Part shown: piece after piece, positions 57,145 to 64,000 of the stretch
Position numbering within the stretch: position 1 is the first letter of the stretch
Layout: every line of letters starts with the position of its first letter
From: Heterobilharzia americana
Lineage: Eukaryota; Platyhelminthes; Trematoda; Strigeidida; Schistosomatidae
DNA length: 64,000 bases
NCBI GenBank assembly: GCA_944470555.2
Contig: OX104130.1
Location: forward strand, 74,467,160 to 74,531,159
Direction: 5' to 3'
Program-made: the position numbers and the translations under genes
Notes under the pieces: generated by a model
What the model was told of the DNA's origin: nothing
Databases searched by the model: none
Seen by the model: the letters and a program-made list of their open reading frames with translations, nothing else

Positions 57145-57570
57145 ATTTGGAAGTAGTATTCATCATGGACTGACATCAGTTGGGGAACCACTGAAAACCT
57201 GGGAGCACTGGACAGCTATTTCGTCCTAGTATGGGACTCCTCAGCAGTACGCACCCACGACCCGGCTGGGGACCGAACTCAGAAGCTTCACGTTTCAAGG
57301 CGAACGCGTTAACCATTCAGCCACTGGGTCAGTTTCCAGTGGTTCACAATTTCCAACTTGTGTCAATTCACGAGATAGCGCGACTGTCACCCAAGGTCTT
57401 CAGTTAGCATCCACTTCACTTCCGACTGGTTGACCCCACAGGTCACGGCTTCTCATTAGAGCTTCCTGATATCCATTTGAAGTTCCATACTAGGACGAAA
57501 CAGCTGTCCAGTGCTCTCAGGTTTTCAATGGTTCCCCAACTGATGTCAGTCCATGATGAATACTACTTCT
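57145..57570. mobile_element. SINE B inverted dimer 4
   Basis: Outer ends are mirror images (agtagtattcatcatggac, left; gtccatgatgaatactact, right). The left arm is complete on the minus strand with its tRNA-like head (ccagtggctgaatggttaac in sense). The long centre (57330-57480) resembles that of dimer 3 at 26401-26500. The right arm lost the CUGANGA half of its hammerhead but keeps actaggacgaaacagctgtc at 57490. Confidence 0.65.
57205..57250 (-). ncRNA. Hammerhead ribozyme with intact core, SINE B
   Basis: Minus strand: stem I GUACUG/CAGUGC (6 pairs, one wobble), CUGAGGA, stem II GUCC...GGAC, GAAA, stem III AUAGCUGU, cleavage GUC. All core positions conserved. Confidence 0.7.
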
Positions 57571-57587
57571 ATATAACATAATGAATA

Positions 57588-57680
57588 TTTGGGCGATATC
57601 AAGGCATTCGCATACAAGCCCATCTGCCAACAGATGTCGAACAATTCGACCCAGTAAAGCAACGGGAAATCGCAAGTATC
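57588..57680 (+). repeat. SINE A 3' tail fragment
   Basis: Matches the family tail (gcgatatcaaggcattcgca, gtcgaacaattcgaccc, acgggaaatcgcaag), abutting dimer 4. Confidence 0.5.
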
Positions 57681-58246
57681 AATAGAAAGAATTTCTAGTT
57701 CACTACTTTTGAGAGCATTTTTGCATTCGGTTATGTTGTATCACACCAGTATGTCGACTAAATAGGATACCGTCAGTCAAAACCATACTTATCATAGCAT
57801 GTATCCTTTGCTGCATTGCATATTCCACTTTAAGTGTATATAAGCGTGCTTGCTTTAATAAAACGTCCCTTTAGTCTATGCTGAAATTTTCAATCTATTC
57901 ATAAGTTTGAAGTGGACTGACTGTACGAATTTCAGTAGATGGTAGACCGGTGTTACAACTAATGTCCCCATGGTTAAGAATTTCCTATCTAATCTAATGA
58001 GTCACAACTCTACAAGTATCGCAATAAAAGTTAAACATTCAAAGTATGTAGCTTCAAAAAACAAGAGGCTGTAAAAACAATCCTCCTAGTAAACCAAAAG
58101 TCTTCTTTACCATCAATACTTCGATTCAAATCATGCAATATTAGACATTTCTACAGGTTTATTCATCGTATAAACTAAGCAGTAAAGTGGGAGTTAACTG
58201 TTAAAATAAGAAGTATAACTCCATTGTCTCTCCGTTACATTGAAAG

Positions 58247-58247
<1 letters not shown>
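57681..58247. other. AT-rich intronic stretch, nothing recognised
   Basis: No coding or repeat similarity was recognised. Confidence 0.5.

Positions 58248-58278
<31 letters not shown>
58248..58278. repeat. GT microsatellite
   Basis: Uninterrupted GT dinucleotide run of about 31 bp. Confidence 0.95.
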
Positions 58279-58280
<2 letters not shown>

Positions 58281-58530
58281 GGGGTGGGTGGATAAAAACG
58301 AATAAACATAGCTTGGTAACCACGTTCTTTCCAAAAAGTAAACAATCAAATCGCATATTATGTAATGGAAGTAAAAACTGGTCGTCTGGCTTGGTAGATT
58401 GAATCAGATGAAAATAGTTTTCAAATCTCTTTTGACCATAATAATCTTAATGAAGTTCTTATCTGACTCAACCTATGAATCTGTAAGTGGCTTTAAGGAG
58501 AAAACAGTTTGTTTTCCTGAGTTTTTATTG

Positions 58531-58534
<4 letters not shown>

Positions 58535-58580
<46 letters not shown>
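58535..58580. repeat. TA microsatellite
   Basis: Uninterrupted TA dinucleotide run of about 46 bp. The 300 bp either side hold no recognisable gene. Confidence 0.95.
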
Positions 58581-58583
<3 letters not shown>

Positions 58584-59084
58584 TATAAATCTTCATCCTC
58601 CCACCCCGTTCCCCCCCCCTCACCTACACACATACACGCACACGCACAAACTCTTTTCGGTGGAACGGAGAAACAATGGAATTATACTTCTTCTTTAGCA
58701 GTGAACTCCCACTTATCACTTAGTTTATGTAATGAATAAACCTGTAAAAATGTATACACTACCTGATTCAAAATCGTATGATGTCATCATTGAAAGATAA
58801 TTTCACACTTAGCATTAATGATTTAAGTTTTCTTAAATCAGAAGGGCAATAAACATTACAAGGAAAAGAAAAAGTGAAGACGAAACATCTTATTGAAATT
58901 CTAGTGATAACCTATTTTGATTAATACTGAGTCATGCTTCGTGATGGATATCCCGAAGTTCAAACGAGAAGCTGTGACCTGTAGCATCAACCAGTTGAAA
59001 GTGAAGCAGATACTAACCAAAGACCTTGTGTGGTGGTGGCGATATATCGCAAATTGGCAGGAGTAGGAAACTGTGGACCACTGA

Positions 59085-59270
59085 ACTCCTACCAAGTGAC
59101 TGAATGGTTAATGTGTTTGCTGTGAAACTCGAAAGTTCTAAGTTCGATCCCTAGCCGAGTCGTGGGTGCATACTACTGAGGAATCCCATACTAGGACGAA
59201 ATAGCTATCCAGTGATACCAGGATTTCAGTGGTTCTCCAATTGATGTCAACCGTGATGAATACTACTCTA
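59085..59270 (+). repeat. SINE B, single copy
   Basis: tRNA-like head (agtgactgaatggttaat; B box agttcgatccc at 59141), hammerhead region, and 3' end gatgtcaaccgtgatgaatactact. No left arm visible. Confidence 0.65.
59170..59216 (+). ncRNA. Hammerhead ribozyme remnant, SINE B
   Basis: CUGAGGA and GAAA intact, cleavage AUC, but the first pair of stem I and the first pair of stem II are mismatched. Activity doubtful. Confidence 0.5.
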
Positions 59271-59439
59271 GAATAATATCGATTCATCGGATCCCATGCA
59301 TAAATAATTGTAGGTGTCTAAGAAAAGTAAGCAGCTTCTGTTCCCGTTATATCGTTCACATATAGTTCATAATTTTGTTGATTTATGATTCGATCTCTCA
59401 AATATCAAGTTCACTGGTATAACCAACATTGCAATTACA

Positions 59440-59461
59440 AACACACACACACACACACACA
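59440..59461. repeat. AC microsatellite
   Basis: Uninterrupted AC dinucleotide run of about 21 bp. Confidence 0.9.
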
Positions 59462-60242
59462 AATTAGTAACGGGATGGTAAGTGGTATTAGATGTTAGGT
59501 TGTAAACGCTCAAAACGGTCAAGGATCACTGGGCTAATTGACACAATATGACATTGTGGTCCATTATATTTTAATTTAAGATGTTAGAAGTCAATAAGTA
59601 AATGAAGGTGGTTCATTGATTGAACTCATGGTTTCTCAATTGAAATCTTGCCCTAGTTACTCGAACTCTGACAACAATGTGGCACCATATGGTTCATAGT
59701 CTAATACATAAAGCTTGTAACTGGTGGCTGAATGGCATCCACCACACTATATCATACAAAACTGTATTCACACTTTAACTGATGATATCAGTTTATAAGT
59801 TGACCTGAAAGGCTTAGCGCTAAAGTCTCTGACTTTAATATTGGGTGAGGCAATTTTCAACCCCTATGAGGATATAAGTTTCTTCAAGATTACAAAAACA
59901 TTTTCTGTTGAGTGCTAATAGGCACGAAACCTAAGCCACAGAGGACTTTCTTGATGACTAATCCCCACCATCCAACACCAAAATAGAATATATTGTACTG
60001 TCGCGTTGTTTAGCCAAGTGACTACATTGTAAACTTGACCAATAGACTTCAGTCAGTAATCAGAAGGAAAAATTACACCAACTACATCAATTACTCTCTC
60101 ATGATCAGTTTATGTAGAATCATGTCCATACTACTTTGATGTATCCGATATGGGAATAGCGAGGAAGGACTAGTCCGAAAAGAAACCAATCAAAATGTAT
60201 TTTGTGTTATCATTTCAACAGTTAGACAAACAGATGGTGAAC
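59462..60242. other. AT-rich intronic stretch, nothing recognised
   Basis: No coding or repeat similarity was recognised. Confidence 0.5.
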
Positions 60243-60538
60243 CAGCCAATCTAATTTGGGGGTTTGTGGGGATTTAGTGATTTTTCAAGTTGGTACTCAT
60301 CATCCTAGTATGAGACTCTTCAGCAATGTGCACCCATGACCTCACCCAGTGGCTTAATGGCTACAAGCTGGTCACGGAACCTGAAGGTCCTGTGTCCGAT
60401 CCCTGGTGGGGTCATGCGTGCGCACTGTTGAAGAGTCCCATACTGGGATGAAACAGCTGTCCAGTGCTCACAAGTTTTTAATGTTCCTCCAATTGATGTC
60501 AGTCCATGATGAATATCAACTTGAAAAATCAGCCAATC
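60243..60538 (+). mobile_element. SINE B dimer 5, left arm shortened, with 9-bp flanking duplication
   Basis: The left arm keeps only its outer edge (aatttgggggtttgtgg to caagttggtactcatc) and a piece of hammerhead (agtatgagactcttcagc). Next come a complete head (cagtggcttaatggctac; B box tgtccgatccc) and the right arm. cagccaatc occurs at 60243-60251 and 60530-60538, consistent with insertion of the dimer as one unit. Confidence 0.6.
60423..60468 (+). ncRNA. Hammerhead ribozyme remnant, SINE B
   Basis: GCACUG/CAGUGC stem I and palindromic stem III ACAGCUGU are perfect with a GUC site, but the core box is UUGAAGA (C3 changed to U). Predicted inactive. Confidence 0.55.
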
Positions 60539-60540
60539 AA

Positions 60541-61059
60541 CAGTACTATTTTAAACAGCGAACTATCTATGTATTAGATATATTTTCCTTTGTTCTGATC
60601 TTCGGTTTTTCGACTCTAATACACGTTACTGCAACCCCATCGTGTCTTCTTCATTAATTAGTGGGGTCGGGAATCAACTAGGAATTTGTTACACGTTGGT
60701 GGCTGCCACTCGATATCCGTGCATCGTTAGCGGCCATGAGACATAGCAGTCTTCGAATCATAACAGCATCTGTACTGAAGAACTTGGATAAGATCAGATC
60801 ACAGCTGGTCAAACTATAGGTTCTTAAAGGATTTTAGTGCAAGTTTAATAATTCAATAAATGATGTCGTGATGCTTACAACAATGCATTCTACCAAGGAA
60901 TAGGATTATCTTGTTGAGTGATAAGTAACAAGGAAAAAATGTAAGTTGAACGGAGGAAGCAGTTATCTTTACAGTTCGCACAAACCGAAATAGCCAGTGA
61001 AAGTTATGCTATGAAAACTCAAAAATCCCTTCCATGTGAAGCTTTCTTGGTGACTAACA
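60541..61059. other. Intronic stretch, nothing recognised
   Basis: No coding or repeat family was recognised. Confidence 0.45.
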
Positions 61060-61210
61060 GTGGGATTCAGGAAGCTCATTTCGTCCTATTTGGGACTCGT
61101 CAGTCAGGTGTCTCTGAATCCTAGTGTCTGGTGTTGTTCTCACTGACACGTAGACCCAGTACTCATCGCTTCAAACGTCAAAGCCAAGGGCACTGGACCA
61201 CAAGAGCTTT
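61060..61210 (-). repeat. SINE A, single copy
   Basis: Minus-strand hammerhead region and tRNA-like head (tggtccagtgcccttggctt in sense, near 61200). The 3' tail beyond the hammerhead is missing. Confidence 0.6.
61063..61121 (-). ncRNA. Hammerhead ribozyme variant with displaced stem I, SINE A
   Basis: Minus strand: CUGACGA (valid CUGANGA), stem II GUCC...GGAC, GAAA, UUC triplet. The natural stem I partner of CUGAAUCC is GGAUUCAG, a perfect 8-bp match, but ten extra nucleotides separate it from the core. Stem III is weak. Core intact, geometry unusual. Confidence 0.45.
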
Positions 61211-61854
61211 CTGAGTTGATAGCCCAACGTTGACTACTAAAACCATTTTACTCAGAGGATAGTAAAGCACTAAAAAAACAACACTGAACTGATGAAGTGT
61301 ACACATTTTAGTACTCAAAGGAAATATACATTTATGATAAGTTCAGTGATGCGGTGTTTTCTGAACTAAATAGTTTAGCTAGAAATCTTACGTTGCCTCC
61401 TTAGATTAAATAATCAGCGGTGGAGTTCTTTCGATGTTTATGAAACGTGAAACAACCAAACAACGTTGTGAACTAAAAGTTATTGGAACATCGTTAATCA
61501 ATATAGTAGAAGAGGATAGTTATTTTCATGGACTGTTATCATTTCGGCTATCATTTGATACTAATATGAACCAGGCAATTGTTTCACACCTGTTTTAGAA
61601 CTGTTTATTAATGCAGAATCTGTCAGTGAACGGCAGTCGAACCTAGGATCACAATGTTACAATTGAAACCAGAATAAAACATTTGCATTGACTGGTTACT
61701 ACTGGAGAGCAATCAACTTCAGGTTGTGTAGCCCTAGGTGTTCACTCGATTAAAGCGATCATTTTTGCAATATAGTCACCAAGCTAGGCGGCTCAACATC
61801 ACGATGCACTTTGATAATGGATTAGAGACAAGCAGCAGGAAAGTATCCGGACCT
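61211..61854. other. AT-rich intronic stretch, nothing recognised
   Basis: No coding or repeat similarity was recognised. Confidence 0.45.
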
Positions 61855-62005
61855 AAGTTTTGTGTTTGTTGGCACTGGTCAGCAAGGCGTATCTGCAAAC
61901 CCAAGGGATCTGTTGGGCTCGAACCCACATCATCCACCTTTGTAGTCAGAGACGTTACCACTGAGCTATTCAGGTCACGACTGATCTCCTTCAGGAATGA
62001 ATTAG
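61855..62005 (-). repeat. tRNA-derived SINE C, copy 2
   Basis: Minus strand: agctcagtggtaacgtctc (A-box-like) and gtgggttcgagcccaac (B box). Aligns with 23645-23900, including ttggcactggtcagcaaggcgtatctgc. Lies about 155 bp from the donor site of the 62160-62406 exon. Confidence 0.6.
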
Positions 62006-62159
62006 ATACATTTTCCAATATTTCCTTGTTTGGTTAAGTCATCTATCCATTAGATAAACAGTAACCTTCATGTGAATTACTTCTCTTTTATCACACATAA
62101 AGTATAGATAATTATAATAAAGGGAATCAGGGAGGAAAAAAATCACAATATCCACTCAC

Positions 62160-62406
62160 ATTCGTTATTTGTTTCACCATTATTCTGTCTAGTCACAAAT
62201 AAGGTATTACACGCCAGCAGTAAATAGCATATGGCTGTGCTTAACAAAGCCCATTGAGATGCATCCAAACACCAGGATAAAAAGTCTGGGAACTTTGAAT
62301 CTTGTATAATTATCCAAATATAATCCATAATAAGTAGTGTTAAAAAGATGATGGCAAAAATGAATCTGTATACTGTTAATGTGTTAGGACGATTAAGACG
62401 TGTGTA
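62160..62406 (-). CDS. Rolling-stone-like membrane protein, upstream exon
   Basis: Minus-strand internal exon of 247 nt (82 codons plus one base). The acceptor is tttcttttag ending at 62407 after a T-rich tract; the donor GTGAGT follows at 62159-62154. The frame is open across the exon and encodes two hydrophobic segments: YRFIFAIIFLTLLIMDYIWI, and FLSWCLDASQWALLSTAICYLLLACNTLF. This resembles the first two membrane helices of rost family proteins (family pattern LYR...AWLI, then YLTNWS...LLSALL). The exon ends in phase 1, as the 451-953 exon begins, so the two can be spliced in frame. Without splicing the frame stops at 62143. The family normally has another helix between these two parts, so a further small exon may lie in the intron. 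Exons upstream lie outside the window. Confidence 0.6.
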
Positions 62407-62476
62407 CTAAAAGAAACACAAACAAGAAAACAAAAACGATTAGTAATCAATATTTTATAGAAACCAATAATTCTCA

Positions 62477-62478
<2 letters not shown>

Positions 62479-62530
<52 letters not shown>
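62479..62530. repeat. TA microsatellite in intron upstream of exon 62160-62406
   Basis: TA dinucleotide run of about 52 bp, roughly 70 bp upstream of the exon acceptor. Confidence 0.95.
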
Positions 62531-62533
<3 letters not shown>

Positions 62534-62589
62534 TGTGTGATAACTAGACAGCAAAATCGAAGTGGACTCAGAACCCTTGTATGCATTCG

Positions 62590-62745
62590 TGCAGTAGGCA
62601 GCAATGAACAACATCTATTGTGTAAGGATTAGTGATACTGCCAGGCTGCCCAAACTTCGGTACGTGTGACAGAGTTCGAACTTATGCTTCATCGGTTGAA
62701 AGTTTTCTGTCTAAACCAATAAGCCACAGCTCTAGACAGGACTTT
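62590..62745 (-). repeat. tRNA-derived repeat D, copy 3
   Basis: Shares ctattgtgtaaggattagtg and accaataagccacagctct with copies at 9485 and 12885. Minus strand gives an A-box-like head and the B-box-like word aagttcgaactctgtc. Confidence 0.45.
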
Positions 62746-63231
62746 CCCGAATATCAAGACTACGATTTCCTTCAAGTATCGCGGCTACAAACTGGACATC
62801 AAGATATTGGATTGAAATAGCACAGTAACTTGATTAGACTTTGAAAACGTTAACAAAAGAATGACAACTAGTTAGCTTAATAATGACCTAATGATGTTTA
62901 GAAGAAGGCTGAGGTTGACTTCATTGAGATATGGCAACAACTGCGTGTTCATCTGAATTATTTAGGGATGTGTAGGGCTCCTGATTTAGGGTCTATGAAA
63001 CTGAAATTAGTAATTCGTTTTTTAGGTGATCAATCGTAGCCATGCTTATTCACTATCACATGCAAATCTTAAAGATTGTATTACTAAGTATTCCTATCCT
63101 TTTTATTAACTTTTCTTCGATCAGTTACTTTCTTTATGCTGCTGATATCATGACTTTTGTTTTTTGTTTTCCTTACCACTGATTCTGCTTACCAGTTAAT
63201 GTGGTATTGTGAGATGTGGTAGCTTGGACCA
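62746..63231. other. AT-rich stretch, nothing recognised
   Basis: No further exon of the rolling-stone-like gene could be identified here. Confidence 0.4.
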
Positions 63232-63348
63232 ATTTGGGATTCGTCAGATGGATGTGCCTGCACCCTAGTGACTGGTGTTGTTCCGCCCAGGACTCGAACC
63301 GAGCACCCAGCATTTCCAACGCCAGTGTCATCCACTAGGCCACTGGTC
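63232..63348 (-). repeat. SINE A 5' fragment with well-preserved pol III boxes
   Basis: Minus strand: A box tggcctagtggat at about 63342 and B box ggttcgagtcc at about 63302. It then reaches the hammerhead 5' strand (AUCCAUCUGACGAAUCCC-like) and stops before stem II closes. Confidence 0.6.
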
Positions 63349-63351
63349 AGC

Positions 63352-63475
63352 AGTCGGGTCTCATAACTCAGTTGGTAAGGAATCGGGCCGGGAACTCGGT
63401 GGTCTCTGGTTCGAGTCCGACTACGGTCCAAACCTTCATTTCACCTTCAATCTCTACCACCCAGTATCAATACTA
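63352..63475 (+). repeat. tRNA-derived repeat E, copy 1
   Basis: tRNA-like: cataactcagttggtaagg, then B box ggttcgagtccgac, then cggtccaaaccttcatttcacc. Shares its 3' flank with copy 2 at 63678. Not a clean cloverleaf. Confidence 0.5.
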
Positions 63476-63677
63476 GTCTGACAAACTACGGCTACTTCAG
63501 ATGGTCAGAATGATAATCGATACGATGCTCCCCTTCTCTAATTTAGTTAGATTCCGATGAGAAGTCTTGAATAGGCAGCCAGTGGCAGTACGATCAAGAG
63601 ATAGTAACGCGTCACGAATTCACATGGTAGTGTGGCAAACCCATGGTGATTGAAGTGAAATAAAAACCTGGTCAGCA

Positions 63678-63800
63678 GTTGGGCCTCATAGCTCAGGTGG
63701 GGTAGAGCACCAGGCCGGAAATCCGGTGTTCGCTGGTTCTAATCCCTCTGTGGTCCAAATCTTCATTTCACCTACAATCATCATCCAGTACCGATACATA
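63678..63800 (+). repeat. tRNA-derived repeat E, copy 2
   Basis: Nearly tRNA-like: the acceptor stem GGGCCUC/GUGGUCC pairs 6 of 7 and the D stem is GCUC/GAGC, but the T arm and anticodon stem are broken. Followed by aatcttcatttcaccta as in copy 1. Confidence 0.5.
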
Positions 63801-64000
63801 ATCATTTGAAATCCAACGTTTTCGTGTACTTTCTGTTGACTATGACTTCATGGTTCCAGTTTTCATTCTCAGAGAAATTGCGACTGCTGGAGTTCTACTA
63901 TAGGAAGGCATCGATTTTCAGTACCGTTTGATTCTTAGTAATATTGTAAAAAAACCATACATCAGCAACTAATTCCTGATGTAAATCAGTGAGAAATATG

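Larger units (their letters stand above)
954..62159 (-). other. Giant intronic interval of the rolling-stone-like gene
   Basis: The interval between the two supported exons is 61,206 bases. Every recognisable coding piece within it belongs to a mobile element, and I found no other host exon. Donor (gtgagt) and acceptor (tatatag) are both phase 1. It may be one intron or two or more around a short, unfound exon encoding the expected middle helix. Confidence 0.5.

Noticed and set aside
58399..58698. 99-codon frame spanning a TA microsatellite
   Set aside because: The middle is encoded by the TA run (alternating I and Y); no support as a gene.
61385..61480. Second candidate middle exon on the minus strand (cttttag ... 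gtaaga)
   Set aside because: All three frames carry stops before the donor site.
63678..63754. Candidate functional tRNA gene
   Set aside because: T arm and anticodon stem do not close; shares its 3' flank with a second tRNA-like copy, so it is a repeat.
1..64000. CRISPR arrays, rRNA or bacterial-type operons
   Set aside because: No regularly spaced repeats, rRNA-like sequence or ribosome-binding sites; composition and repeats are those of a metazoan intron.

Overview
The window looks like AT-rich, intron-dominated chromosomal DNA from a blood fluke, most likely Schistosoma; the species cannot be fixed from sequence alone. The reasons are the repeats: SINE-like elements carrying a schistosome Sm-alpha type hammerhead ribozyme, two families of RTE-type non-LTR retrotransposon resembling those described from schistosomes (SR2 and SR3/Perere-3 types, from memory), and many Penelope-like element remnants with GIY-YIG endonuclease motifs. 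There is no bacterial-style gene packing, no CRISPR and no rRNA.

Only one host gene is supported, on the minus strand. Its last coding exon (451-953) and an upstream exon (62160-62406) encode parts of a multi-pass membrane protein resembling the rolling-stone (rost) family. Both exons have good splice signals and both junctions are phase 1, so almost the whole window is intron: 61.2 kb between the two exons, possibly hiding one more short exon.

That interval is a graveyard of mobile elements. RTE-1 is present as two nearly identical full-length copies (14193-18141; 40801-44745, with an 11-bp target duplication), one decayed long copy (52685-56538, minus) and about ten fragments. RTE-2 is present as two long decayed copies (4556-7900; 48490-51665) and five 3' fragments with AAT-rich tails. 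Penelope-like remnants lie at 7900-8030, 22890-23330, 24640-25600, 30250-30930, 37330-38800 and 39950-40480. Scattered throughout are two tRNA-headed, hammerhead-bearing SINE families, here called A (Sm-alpha-like) and B, often as head-to-head inverted dimers. Other tRNA-derived repeats (C, D) and TA microsatellites also occur.

The most interesting signals are RNA-level. (1) The first 67 nt of RTE-1 can fold as an HDV-like nested pseudoknot placed exactly at the element 5' end. (2) RTE-1 has a short upstream ORF carrying a canonical -1 slippery heptamer in the region where it overlaps the endonuclease/RT frame. (3) SINE B carries hammerheads with a CUGAGGA core, several with every catalytic position intact, arranged as inverted dimers whose centre is conserved between copies. 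(4) Penelope 3' ends carry hammerhead-like motifs. (5) The two young RTE-1 copies have complementary lesions, so neither is fully intact.
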